From DATBRC01 sp036560485 (GTDB lineage: Bacteria; Pseudomonadota; Gammaproteobacteria; Burkholderiales; Burkholderiaceae_D): 20,430 nt of DNA. The notes below the pieces were generated by a model. It did no database searches and was not told the origin of the DNA. It saw nothing but the letters and a program-made list of their open reading frames with translations. Shown here piece after piece: positions 1 through 7,946 of this stretch. The translations under genes were made by a program, and so were the position numbers. The stretch is from the NCBI GenBank assembly GCA_036560485.1, contig DATBRC010000042.1, positions 1-20,430 on the forward strand. Reading direction: 5' to 3'. Numbering within the stretch: the stretch's first letter is position 1; every line of letters starts with the position of its first letter.

Positions 1-512
1 GATTCATTATGCAATCTGGCTGATTCAATAAAGCCTTTTAATTTCGAATGAAAAGTATTGCGATTTGGCAGCCCCGTGAGAGCATCATGCTGAGAAATAA
101 ATAATGCGCGTTCGCGATCGATTTCGGTCAGTCGCATTGCCTCATATTTAAACTGAAGCACGCGTTTTAGTGAGTCTAGTAGCACGACAACCAAAACAAA
201 AAGTCCTAAAAATATTGTGCCATTCCAAATGGCTGATCCTGGATTCTTAAGCCAGAACTCTTCTTGGCGCAGATCCAGTACCGACGGAAAAATTGAAATC
301 AGGCAGGCAAGGAATCCTGCTCCTTTTCCAAGACGCCAAGTGGCTATCCCAATCGGAATCAGATAGAAAACCAGAAGAGGATAGGTTTCGTTTACGGCAT
401 AGTCGCAGAGACCAATAATAAAGATACTGGATGAAACGATGGCTATTACTTGAAATTTGGAAAGCTTGTCTAGGTTGGTACTAAACGCTTTGAAAATAGA
501 GGCTGGTTCCAT
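1..512 (-). CDS. Membrane-anchored GGDEF protein, C-terminus cut by window edge
   Basis: Partial gene, read on the minus strand from ATG at 512-510 and running off the left edge (170 codons visible). The N-terminus has three or four hydrophobic stretches (around residues 20-38, 44-58, 65-77 and 95-112). A short linker follows, and then the typical opening of a GGDEF domain, with the motif HDALTGLPNR around residues 144-153. In this family that motif starts the diguanylate cyclase fold, which makes cyclic di-GMP from two GTP. The GGDEF signature itself lies outside the window, so activity cannot be judged, and an EAL domain could follow. The start is chosen because it opens the first membrane segment; the other nearby ATG (522) is in another frame and stops after 13 codons. 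The ribosome-binding site is weak. Confidence 0.8.
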   Translation of the reverse strand, partial: MEPASIFKAFSTNLDKLSKFQVIAIVSSSIFIIGLCDYAVNETYPLLVFYLIPIGIATWRLGKGAGFLACLISIFPSVLDLRQEEFWLKNPGSAIWNGTIFLGLFVLVVVLLDSLKRVLQFKYEAMRLTEIDRERALFISQHDALTGLPNRNTFHSKLKGFIESARLHNE

Positions 513-593
513 TACAGTCCATTGAATCGCATTTAAGCGGGTTCGCTACGATCGGAAACCAAGCTTGATAAATTTAATCATGAATAATGAGAT

Positions 594-623
594 TCTCTCT
601 GCCGACTTTCCTGAACAGAGAGA
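594..623. other. Inverted repeat in the gap between the partial GGDEF gene and the peptide genes
   Basis: The gap 513-801 holds no convincing gene. It contains an 8-bp perfect inverted repeat, TCTCTCTG (594-601) and CAGAGAGA (616-623), around a 14-nt loop. Transcribed on the minus strand it would form a hairpin downstream of the third peptide gene and upstream of the partial GGDEF gene. No T-tract follows, so it is a weak terminator candidate. Confidence 0.3.
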
Positions 624-801
624 CCCAAAACTTCAACGAAGGTTTAATTCGATATTAATCTTTTATTTGTTTTTTGCCAATGTTAAGATCAATAGAGTGG
701 ATGAATGAAAACAATCTTTGGAGCAACGTCGCCTCGATTGCATGCCGACTACAAAACGATTATTAATGCCGGATACGCTTCGGTAGAATATCTCGCCTGC
801 A

Positions 802-1101
802 TCATGCCAGCCTCAAATTATTCGCCGCGTTTTGCGTTGCATTCACATTGATGTTTGCATTGGCCGCTGAATTTTTCACATCGATTACCGAGATCTGATT
901 ATTCATCTGATCTGCGATATAAAAATTATTCGTTTGGAATAGATTGATCGGAGAACCGGAGCCGAAGCTTTCTGCTCTTTCAATATATGGTCTCGCCCAT
1001 CCATAGACCCAAGGTGCTCCGCCAGCGCCTCTGATCGATGCCATCGCTTTCAAGTCCATTGCGCGGCTTGTGTGAAGATCCTTGATTGTGATTGCAGCCA
1101 T
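802..1101 (-). CDS. Small protein with double-glycine-type leader, divergent third paralogue
   Basis: 99 codons, minus strand, with a GGAG ribosome-binding site at 1111-1108. The first 28 residues match the leader of the two upstream neighbours: a short N-end, ITIKDL, a basic/acidic stretch, MDLKAMASIRG, then AGG. The leader would end at GG (residues 27-28), or a diglycine variant at RGAG could be used. In bacteria such leaders direct export and cleavage by C39-peptidase ABC transporters, and related leaders occur on bacteriocins and other secreted peptides. The remaining 71 residues are unlike the neighbours at first (APWVYGW and an acidic/basic stretch) and end in an Asn/Gln/Ala-rich tail (NANINVNATQ). 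No cysteine is present, so lanthionine or disulfide chemistry is excluded. I recognise no named family. A GC-rich hairpin separates it from the other two genes. Confidence 0.7.
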   Translation of the reverse strand: MAAITIKDLHTSRAMDLKAMASIRGAGGAPWVYGWARPYIERAESFGSGSPINLFQTNNFYIADQMNNQISVIDVKNSAANANINVNATQNAANNLRLA

Positions 1102-1190
1102 GTTGCTTCTCCGAAGGTTGGTTCGTCTAAAACTATTTAAGCAGTGGTCGAGTTTCGTTTATAAAAATCAGTGTAGTTCGGTAACAATTC

Positions 1191-1214
1191 GGTGGAGGCT
1201 ATTACGCCTCCACC
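1191..1214 (-). terminator. GC-rich hairpin after the second peptide gene
   Basis: Perfect 9-bp stem GGTGGAGGC (1191-1199) / GCCTCCACC (1206-1214) with a 6-nt loop, starting 16 bp past the stop of the gene ending at 1231. No run of T follows on the minus strand, so it is either a weak or factor-assisted terminator or an mRNA-stabilising hairpin that uncouples the third peptide gene from the first two. Confidence 0.5.
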
Positions 1215-1230
1215 AGGCACATCGCTACTA

Positions 1231-1506
1231 TTAGATAGCATAGACTTCATACAAGCCCAAGCCCTTGTCGTTCGAGCTGGTGCTGTAGTTCGACAGTGTT
1301 TGCGTTGGGTTGGAGTCGACCTGGAAGTTTGCAGGACCGTAAATGCCCGAGTAATTACCGACGCTCACTGGCGCTTTCATTTGTGCAAAGTTTCCTTGCT
1401 GGGTTGCATTGGCTTGATCGCTGTTACCGCCGCGCACAGCCGACATGGTTTTGCCGTCGAGTTGTTTGTCCAGCGCCAGATCTTTGATGGTTAAAGCAGA
1501 TGTCAT
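1231..1506 (-). CDS. Small protein with double-glycine leader, paralogue 2
   Basis: 91 codons, minus strand, with SD core AGGAG (1518-1514) 7 nt before the ATG. Residues 1-27 are a double-glycine leader: LTIKDLALDKxLDGKTMSAVRGG, almost identical to the gene at 1567-1851. The predicted mature part is 64 residues. It starts NSDQANAT, is rich in Asn, Gln, Ser and Thr, lacks Cys, and contains the block FQVDSNPTQTL shared with its paralogue, followed by a Ser/Thr-rich stretch and a divergent hydrophobic C-end (GLGLYEVYAI). The leader type implies export and cleavage after GG by a C39-type ABC transporter, but none is encoded in this window. Function is unknown: a bacteriocin-like peptide, a signal peptide or a matrix/adhesive component are all possible. 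The conserved leader, the conserved SD region and the duplication argue that it is a real gene. Confidence 0.8.
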   Translation of the reverse strand: MTSALTIKDLALDKQLDGKTMSAVRGGNSDQANATQQGNFAQMKAPVSVGNYSGIYGPANFQVDSNPTQTLSNYSTSSNDKGLGLYEVYAI

Positions 1507-1566
1507 TTCAATTCTCCTAAAGATAAATAAAATAAATAAATAATGTGAACTAATCGGTTTAAAAAA

Positions 1567-1851
1567 TCAGAGCGGCATCACTGGCAATATGCCGCCAATG
1601 TCGAAGCTCTTGAAGTTGCTGCTGGTGCTGTCATTGGTCAATGTTTGCGTCGGGTTGGAATCCACCTGGAAATTGGTGGGACCGCCGATCAACGAACCGT
1701 TGCCCACATTCACCGGTGCAAACAAGGCTGCGACATTCGATTGGCCCGTTGCATTGGCTTGATTGCCATTGCCGCCGCGCACAGCCGACATCGTTTTGCC
1801 ATCGAGTGCTTTGTCGAGGGCCAGGTCTTTAATGGTCAAAGTAGAGTGCAT
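1567..1851 (-). CDS. Small protein with double-glycine leader, paralogue 1
   Basis: 94 codons, minus strand, first of the three peptide genes. The SD core AGGAG (1862-1858) sits 6 nt before the ATG inside the same TTTAGGAG context as the second gene, so the duplication covers the ribosome-binding site. Leader of 27 residues ending MSAVRGG; predicted mature chain of 67 residues beginning NGNQANAT, Gly/Asn/Gln-rich, with FQVDSNPTQTL at about residues 61-71 and a hydrophobic end (GGILPVMPL). No cysteines. It differs from paralogue 2 mainly in the middle and the last 15 residues, as expected of variable secreted peptides with a conserved export leader. It lies downstream of a large c-di-GMP enzyme gene on the same strand, with a gap of 286 bp that I read as non-coding. 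Role unknown. Confidence 0.8.
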   Translation of the reverse strand: MHSTLTIKDLALDKALDGKTMSAVRGGNGNQANATGQSNVAALFAPVNVGNGSLIGGPTNFQVDSNPTQTLTNDSTSSNFKSFDIGGILPVMPL

Positions 1852-2137
1852 GTAAATCTCCTAAAGTTAAGTTAAAAAGTAAGTCAATAAGTTGAGGTTG
1901 GATGGTGAGCATTTTTGGTTGCGCTCGATAGACATATTGCAGAGAGCGTGCCAGGTCGGCGCACAGGCGAAGAGAGCGCATGCAAGTCTTTGAAAACACG
2001 GTGATTTACATTCTTGATATGCCGATTGTGCAAGGCTTTTTGGATGGAATGCAGAGCATGCGTGGTGGGCGCTATCCAACAGATGTGTAGCATGCTGTTC
2101 GTATGAGACCAACACATTTTTTGCTACCAGTTCCTGC

Positions 2138-5100
2138 TTAAAGCACGAACTGTTTTTCCTCAGCGAGAAATTGTCGAAACTCCGTTTCCTGCAGTGCATT
2201 GCTAAAATAAAATCCTTGTCCCTCATCGCATCCGTTCTCGATTAAAAACGTTAGCTGTTCTTTGGTTTCCACACCTTCAGCCACAACCAATTTTTTTAAG
2301 CTGTGCACCAAGGCCAGAACCGCACGCGTAATCGCCGCATCTTCGGCATCTGCAGGCAGATCCTTGATGAACGAACGGTCCACCTTGACGCTATCGACCG
2401 GCAGCCGTTTCAGGTATGCCAGCGACGAATAACCGGTGCCGAAATCATCGATCGACAAGTGCACGCCGTATTGCTTGAGCTGCTGCAGGGAGTGCATCAG
2501 TTTTTCGGCATTTTCCATCACCATGGTCTCGGTTATTTCCAACTCCAGGACGCTGGGCGGCAGATCGGCTTCGTCAAGAAGTTGCTTGATGTTGCCAAAC
2601 AGACGCTCGTTGGAAAACTGGGGATAAGCCAGATTGATTGCAATCCTGATTTCAGGCAGCCCATGCTGGCGCCACATACGGCAACGCGTACAGACTTCCC
2701 GGATTGCCCACAAGCCCATATCGGCAATCACGCCGATTTCCTCGGCAAGGTAAATAAAATGATTCGGTAGCAGCAGGCCGTATTCAGGATGATGCCAACG
2801 GATGAGTGCTTCTGCTCCGCTCATGCGGCCGGTGCGCAAACAAATTTTAGGCTGGTAGTAAAGCTCCATTTCACCGCGTTCGAGAGCATGTCTCAAAGTC
2901 GACTCCATCGCGTATCGCTCCAGGCTTTGCCGTGTCATCGAGGGCGAGTAAAAACAGAAATGGCTCTTCCTTTCCATTTTTGCCCGGTACATCGCAATAT
3001 CGGCATGCTTGATCAACGTCTCGACGTCGGTCCCGTCGTCCGGACCAGTGCTGATACCGATGCTCGCGCCAATCTCGAACTCCTTTCTGTCCACATGGAA
3101 CGGTTTTTCCATGGCGGCCAATATTTTTTGCGCCACTGCAGAGATATCGCGCAGACCCGCATATGATTCGATCAATATCAAAAATTCGTCGCCCCCGGAT
3201 CGGGCAATGGTATCGCTGTCGCGCATGCAGTCCCGCAGCCTCCGCGCGCATTCGCGCAGAACCTGATCGCCTGCATTGTGACCGCATGTATCGTTAATGT
3301 ATTTGAAACGGTTGAGATCGACGAACAATACGAACAGTGGCATGCGGGTGCGATTGGAGTGAGCGATGGCGTGTTGAAGGCGCTCCTTGAACAACAATCG
3401 ATTGGCAAGATCGGTGAGAGCATCGAAATGCGCGAGATGTTGAATTTTCTGCGCTGCCTTTTTGCGCTCGGAGATATCGCGCGCCACCAGCAAGATGCCG
3501 CGCTTGTCTTTGATATTGCATGATATCCCCGACAATTCGACGTCGATGGCGGCACCGTCAAGCTGCACGATTTTTCCTTCGAAGGAGATCACGTTCTCGA
3601 TTTGCTCCACTTGCTGCAAAGTATCTGCAACCAGTACTTTGGAATTGTGCGAAATAAATTCCAGGAACGAGCGCTCCAACACTTGTTCGGCTTTCTTTGC
3701 GCCGACCAGTGTTAAGCCTGCGCTATTGCTGAAAGCGCAGCGATTGTCATACAGCAGATAGATCGCGTCGGGGGAGAGTTCGACCAGCTTGCGGTAAAGC
3801 TCTTCCGCCTCCAGCAGATTTTTTTCCAACACTTTCTCTTCGGTGATATCGTGAGCAGTGCCATACATCCGAATCGGCGTGCCGACTGTATCGACTTCTA
3901 TCGCACCGCGGCAGCGTAGTTCGCGTCGGATACCGTCGGGGCGGATGACCCCATGTTCATAACGGAATGACTCCTTGGTGGCGAGCCCGGTTCCGACCAC
4001 TTGGTGGACCAGCCAGCGTTCTTCGGGAGGAATGTAATCCAGGTATTTATCGTAATTGAGCAAAGATATTTCGTTAGGCGGTACGCCGTAAATACGCGCC
4101 ATCTCGGCGGAAATCGTCAACTGGTCGGATAGTATGTCCCAATTCCAGCTTCCTAGATGTGCCAGATGTTGCGCTTCTTCTAGTTGTTTCTCCTTGATCT
4201 GCAATTCCTGTTGCATCTTTTCGCGCACGATAATATCTTGTCGCAACTTGTCAATGGCCACCTTGAGCTGTTCGGTGCGCCTGGTCACGCACGACTCCAA
4301 CTCCTCATGCAACTTGCGCAAGCTTTGCTCAGTTCGGGCACGCTCGTCGACAGTCACAGCAAGCGCCAGGCCGGTGATGCCGATCACGCTGACGAACACC
4401 TGCAACAGTAACAGTGCGGAACTAAATGGAAGGCCGGCAAGCGGTCCACCACCAGTCTTCGTAGCCCACACGGTTGTGACCGCAAGTAAAAAAATAGCCT
4501 TGGTTACCTCGCTTTGTGTAAAACGGAAAGCCAGCCAGATAATGAGCGGCAGAAATAAATAAAATAGTGGGGCATGGTTCACTGTCAATACGAAAACAGC
4601 ACATGCGCCGAACAGTAACGCAAACGATGCCATTTCCATAGACTTTAGCGGAGTCCAGTGCCGTCTTGCACTGCTTCGCCAAGTAATGATAGCCGGCGCA
4701 GCTATTGTTATACCGGTCCAATCCCCAAGGAACCATGTCACCCAATTCCTCGAATATTCGTCCGCAGTAAGTTCGCCGCCCGCAAGCATTGCAGTTGGTC
4801 CTATCAAGGAACTCGTCAGTGCACCGATCAGCGCATACTGAACAAATTTAAATACGTCTGTGCTATAGCAAAACTTGCCGTCAATTTTTGCGTGCCGCTT
4901 GATCAGCCAGGCAGTAATCAGTGCTTCCAGCGTATTGCCTATCCCGATGATCAGCGCCACACTCGGCGACACTGCAGTGGTTGCATTGACGACAGTGGCA
5001 CCAATCAGGATGCCGGGCCAGACACGATAGCCGTATATGAAGCAGCTTGCGACCGCCAGCCCGGCTGCGGGCCATACTGCACATGCGTTTCCGGGAGGGA

Positions 5101-5191
5101 CTGCGAATAGTAGTGAATACTTTCCGAACAATGTATACGTAATAGCCAATAACGCAACGAGCAAAAGATACGAGGGTTTTAACAAGACCAT
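2138..5191 (-). CDS. MASE1-PAS-PAS-GGDEF-EAL c-di-GMP turnover protein
   Basis: 1017 residues. Residues 1-280 are a MASE1 multi-pass membrane sensor, beginning LLKPSYLLL and containing the typical VWPAAGLA block (39-46). A coiled coil runs from about 285 to 340 and two PAS domains cover about 340-452 and 465-575. The GGDEF domain (585-750) has HFDALTDLANR at 588-598, the intact active-site motif GGDEF at 666-670 and a product-binding RxxD I-site (R657, D660). The EAL domain (760-1010) has E794-A-L, DDFGTG (915-920), EGVET (972-976) and GQGFYFS (991-997). Both halves therefore keep the residues needed to make and to hydrolyse cyclic di-GMP; the net direction is probably set by the sensor domains. 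An SD GAGGGG lies 8 nt before the ATG. The gene is divergent from the kinase gene across a 716-bp region. Such hybrids commonly control biofilm and motility. Confidence 0.95.
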   Translation of the reverse strand: MVLLKPSYLLLVALLAITYTLFGKYSLLFAVPPGNACAVWPAAGLAVASCFIYGYRVWPGILIGATVVNATTAVSPSVALIIGIGNTLEALITAWLIKRHAKIDGKFCYSTDVFKFVQYALIGALTSSLIGPTAMLAGGELTADEYSRNWVTWFLGDWTGITIAAPAIITWRSSARRHWTPLKSMEMASFALLFGACAVFVLTVNHAPLFYLFLPLIIWLAFRFTQSEVTKAIFLLAVTTVWATKTGGGPLAGLPFSSALLLLQVFVSVIGITGLALAVTVDERARTEQSLRKLHEELESCVTRRTEQLKVAIDKLRQDIIVREKMQQELQIKEKQLEEAQHLAHLGSWNWDILSDQLTISAEMARIYGVPPNEISLLNYDKYLDYIPPEERWLVHQVVGTGLATKESFRYEHGVIRPDGIRRELRCRGAIEVDTVGTPIRMYGTAHDITEEKVLEKNLLEAEELYRKLVELSPDAIYLLYDNRCAFSNSAGLTLVGAKKAEQVLERSFLEFISHNSKVLVADTLQQVEQIENVISFEGKIVQLDGAAIDVELSGISCNIKDKRGILLVARDISERKKAAQKIQHLAHFDALTDLANRLLFKERLQHAIAHSNRTRMPLFVLFVDLNRFKYINDTCGHNAGDQVLRECARRLRDCMRDSDTIARSGGDEFLILIESYAGLRDISAVAQKILAAMEKPFHVDRKEFEIGASIGISTGPDDGTDVETLIKHADIAMYRAKMERKSHFCFYSPSMTRQSLERYAMESTLRHALERGEMELYYQPKICLRTGRMSGAEALIRWHHPEYGLLLPNHFIYLAEEIGVIADMGLWAIREVCTRCRMWRQHGLPEIRIAINLAYPQFSNERLFGNIKQLLDEADLPPSVLELEITETMVMENAEKLMHSLQQLKQYGVHLSIDDFGTGYSSLAYLKRLPVDSVKVDRSFIKDLPADAEDAAITRAVLALVHSLKKLVVAEGVETKEQLTFLIENGCDEGQGFYFSNALQETEFRQFLAEEKQFVL

Positions 5192-5329
5192 CGAATTTTC
5201 CCCTCAAATAAGTTTTGAATGCGCTATCTCAATTTCAATGAATCGTCCGCATTACATATTGGCATGTCCGTATTCATAAAATGAAGCCGCTCAAAAAATC
5301 ATTCTTTCGCAATAGAGCAGTAATTAGAC

Positions 5330-5346
5330 TTGTGACATCGTCACAA
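5330..5346. promoter_or_regulatory. Palindromic operator-like site
   Basis: Perfect inverted repeat TTGTGAC-ATC-GTCACAA. The half-sites TGTGA/TCACA resemble those of CRP/FNR-family regulators, but the spacer is 5 nt rather than the usual 6, so CRP binding is uncertain. It lies about 140 bp upstream of the MASE1 gene and 560 bp upstream of the kinase gene. Confidence 0.4.
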
Positions 5347-5660
5347 AGGTTCCGGAAAAATACCCTCATGATTTGTGCGAAATAAGGAAGAAGACGAATA
5401 CCGGGAGGGCTTACGAAACTTTTTCGGACAAGACGTCGCGACGAAGACAGGACAGATATACGTCGTATTTGATGTGATGTTTTCAATTTATTCGAATAAA
5501 ACGCCATTGCGAAATATTTTAATAATCAGCCAAGTATTGAGAATTTACAGATTCCGCTTGTGTCTCAGGCTATACAGTTCTGTTGAGGAAGTAGTGTGAT
5601 GCGCCAATAAAATTTCATTCTTTAATCAATATGGAATGTTGAGCGGAAAAGGAAATTTCC

Positions 5661-5762
5661 ATGAAAAAATTCTTGACCGCATTATTGCGATTAAAGTTGT
5701 TGCACATATTTGTGCATACGACATGCGATGCGAGATTTCACAAATCAATAGTCGCTCCGTAA
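5661..5762 (+). CDS. Possible 33-residue small ORF
   Basis: ATG at 5661 preceded by AAGGA (5649-5653) at good spacing. The product begins MKKFLTALLRLKLLHIF, a basic start followed by a hydrophobic run, and ends in SIVAP. It could be a small membrane or leader peptide upstream of the kinase gene, or chance. Its last 8 codons overlap the left arm of the 12-bp inverted repeat at 5739-5783, which may favour a regulatory role. I recognise no family. Confidence 0.25.
   Translation: MKKFLTALLRLKLLHIFVHTTCDARFHKSIVAP
5701..5716. promoter_or_regulatory. Short palindrome upstream of the kinase gene
   Basis: Perfect inverted repeat TGCACA-TATT-TGTGCA. It could be a dimer binding site. It also lies inside the small possible ORF at 5661-5762, and nothing else supports it. 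Confidence 0.25.
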
Positions 5763-5783
5763 AGTTAGAATTATTGATTTGTG
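5739..5783. promoter_or_regulatory. 12-bp perfect inverted repeat upstream of the kinase gene
   Basis: Arms CACAAATCAATA (5739-5750) and TATTGATTTGTG (5772-5783) around a 21-nt loop, about 125 bp before the kinase start. There is no T-tract after it on either strand, so a regulator-binding site or a structured 5' leader is likelier than a terminator. Confidence 0.45.
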
Positions 5784-5907
5784 TGGATCAGTAGACTCAA
5801 AAAATTACGAAGTTCATGCAATATTGAATGTCGGCTTCACTTTGAAGCTAGATCGCTAGATTAATTGAGAAGACCGATGATGCTAAAAGGATTCAATATG
5901 AAAACGT

Positions 5908-7944
5908 ATGGCTAATTTGGCGCAAGCGATTCATACATTTCAAAGCGGTGACCTGTCGCGTAATGAATTTTTCGCGCAGATTGATCGCGTATTGGCTTCT
6001 GAGCCAGCCAACTCCTCACGCTTGCTGGAATTGCTGAAAGCGGAGCAAACCAGAACGCCGCTGCCGGATGATATATACGCTGAGGTGCAACGGCGGCTGG
6101 CGTATGTTGCTGCTTCGAAAAAAATTTCTAACGTCGACGAAACCAGATTGCAAACCAACCTCGGCGATCGATTGACGCCACCGCTCGACGCACCGACAAA
6201 TATAGCGCCGCACGAGCCGCCTGCTGCACCTGTAGATCGGATGAAAGGCGTCGGCGATACGCTGAACGGCAGGTTCGTTCTGGAAGAATGCATTGGTTTC
6301 GGCGGCATGGGTACTGTGTACAAGGCACTCGACTTGCGCAAGCAAGAAGCATCCGATCGTAATCCCTATATTGCGATCAAGGTGCTGAACGTACAGTTCC
6401 GCGGTCATCCAAAATCATTGATTGCTTTGCAACGCGAAGCCAGAAAAGCGCAGACCCTCGCGCATCCGAATATCGTGACGGTGTACGATTTTGACCGTGA
6501 CGGCTCGATGGTGTACCTGACGATGGAATACCTGACAGGCAAACCATTGAGCAGGTTACTGCGCACGCCAGACTTCAAGGGCTTGCCTTATCCTGAGGCT
6601 TATCGCATCGTCAATGGCATCGCCAGAGCATTGGCCTATGCGCATGAGCGCGGCTTTGTTCACTGCGATCTGAAACCAGGCAACATATTCCTCACCGATA
6701 AGGGTGAAGTAAAAGTGATTGACTTCGGAATTGCACGCGTATTCAAGAAGCCGGAAGAGGATGCGGAAGCCACCGTGTTCGATGCCGGCAGTCTCGGCGG
6801 CATGACGCCCGCTTATGCCAGCCCGGAAATGCTGGAGCACCGCGAGCCTGATCCGCGCGATGATATTTATGCACTTGCTTGCATCACCTATGAACTGCTG
6901 ACCGGGCGTCATCCTTTTGATCGTCTAACCGCGACCCAGGCACGTGGCGCCGCGGTAAAGCCGCTACGTCCGAATAATTTGGGACAGAAACAATGGCGCG
7001 CTCTGCGCAACGCATTATCATTTGAGCGCGAAACACGCACACCAACGATTGCTCGCTTCCTGCAGGAATTTGGAGAAGAGCGCCGAACAAATACGAATGC
7101 GGTTGTGCTCGTAACGAGCATGTTGATTGCCGTGCTGGCGGCTGCAGCGTTTGGCTACTATTGGATGTCGCGCAATACTAATGAAAGCGAACCGACAACC
7201 GCTACAGTTCCATCAGCACCGACGCAGACTGCAACAGCGCCGGCAGCGCAACCGGCAATACCCACACTGTCCATCGGATCGGTTGCACCAATCCTGGCCA
7301 AGATACCATGTTCAGCCTTGTTGCCTTCCGTACGCGATCATGCGCTGCAGGTGGATGGCTTTATTCCAAAAAGTTTTGGCGTCTCACGTCTCAAGGAAAT
7401 GTTAGGCAGTGCGCCAGGTGTTGGCAGTGTGACGACCAATGTTCAGCAAGTTGACGATAAAGAATGTGACGTGATCAAAACATTCGCGCCTTATTGGATC
7501 AAGAATCGACAAGCAGAGCAGGGCGGCGCATCGATTCATACCAAGGCAGACAATAACGAACTGAAGGAAGGCGATCCGTTGATAGTCGATATCACTACAC
7601 CTTCATATGACTCGTATGTGTATGTCGATTACCACGTGCTGGACGGCCATGTCGCGCATCTGGTACCGAATCAACTCGCCAAGGCAAACCAGGCGCCTCC
7701 CAACTACACGGCCACGATCGGCAGCCTCGGCAACTGGGTGGTGTCAAAACCATTTGGAAATGAATTGATCGTACTGCTCACTACACCCACGCCGCTGTTC
7801 GACAGTATTCGTCCCGAGGTGGAATCCAGGGCGGATTATTTGCAAGCGGTGGAAAAGCAGCTGGAACAAATAAAAGAAAAATATGGATCAGTGCATATCG
7901 CGGTTGATATCGTTCAGATTACGACTGAGGCGCGCAAGCCCTGA
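5908..7944 (+). CDS. Membrane serine/threonine protein kinase with C-terminal DUF4384-like domain
   Basis: 678 residues. Residues 1-70 form a small helical N-terminal region, followed by a Pro-rich linker. The Hanks-type kinase domain spans about 123-390: glycine loop IGFGGMGTVYKA (129-140), catalytic Lys158, helix-C Glu177, catalytic loop HCDLKPGN (252-259), DFG (272-274) and SPE (305-307). All key residues are present; the loop is HCD instead of HRD, so it is not an RD kinase. A single membrane helix (about 398-419) and a Thr/Ala/Pro-rich linker lead to a C-terminal domain (about 535-632) resembling DUF4384, which is common on bacterial kinases. By topology the kinase is cytoplasmic and this domain periplasmic. 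The nearest SD-like AAAAGG (5885-5890) fits a short ORF at 5898-5915 that overlaps this start, so initiation may be coupled. Likely substrates are unknown; FHA proteins lie downstream. Confidence 0.93.
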   Translation: MANLAQAIHTFQSGDLSRNEFFAQIDRVLASEPANSSRLLELLKAEQTRTPLPDDIYAEVQRRLAYVAASKKISNVDETRLQTNLGDRLTPPLDAPTNIAPHEPPAAPVDRMKGVGDTLNGRFVLEECIGFGGMGTVYKALDLRKQEASDRNPYIAIKVLNVQFRGHPKSLIALQREARKAQTLAHPNIVTVYDFDRDGSMVYLTMEYLTGKPLSRLLRTPDFKGLPYPEAYRIVNGIARALAYAHERGFVHCDLKPGNIFLTDKGEVKVIDFGIARVFKKPEEDAEATVFDAGSLGGMTPAYASPEMLEHREPDPRDDIYALACITYELLTGRHPFDRLTATQARGAAVKPLRPNNLGQKQWRALRNALSFERETRTPTIARFLQEFGEERRTNTNAVVLVTSMLIAVLAAAAFGYYWMSRNTNESEPTTATVPSAPTQTATAPAAQPAIPTLSIGSVAPILAKIPCSALLPSVRDHALQVDGFIPKSFGVSRLKEMLGSAPGVGSVTTNVQQVDDKECDVIKTFAPYWIKNRQAEQGGASIHTKADNNELKEGDPLIVDITTPSYDSYVYVDYHVLDGHVAHLVPNQLAKANQAPPNYTATIGSLGNWVVSKPFGNELIVLLTTPTPLFDSIRPEVESRADYLQAVEKQLEQIKEKYGSVHIAVDIVQITTEARKP

Positions 7945-7946
7945 GT

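Larger units (their letters stand above)
5192..5907. other. Long AT-rich divergent intergenic region with inverted repeats
   Basis: 716 bp between two divergent genes (the MASE1 protein on minus, the kinase on plus). It is clearly richer in A and T than its flanks. The longer open frames here have no family match and poor starts. It holds at least three perfect inverted repeats (5330-5346, 5701-5716, 5739-5783), listed separately, and one possible 33-codon ORF. It must contain the promoters of both flanking genes, but I could not assign -35/-10 boxes with confidence. Confidence 0.6.

Noticed and set aside
701..766. 21-codon plus-strand ORF starting MNENNLW
   Set aside because: Too short, no clear SD and no context; best taken as chance.
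1876..1887. TTGACT as a -35 box for the first peptide gene
   Set aside because: The matching -10 would fall on the ribosome-binding site, leaving no room for a leader.
1867..2226. Open frames of 77 and 119 codons on the minus strand between the MASE1 gene and the first peptide gene
   Set aside because: No SD, no recognisable domain, overlap with the end of the MASE1 gene in another frame, and composition unlike a real protein (many Cys, His and Ser).
5274..5599. Overlapping open frames of 77 (minus) and 74 (plus) codons in the divergent region
   Set aside because: No SD, no family resemblance, AT-rich composition and mutual overlap indicate non-coding DNA.
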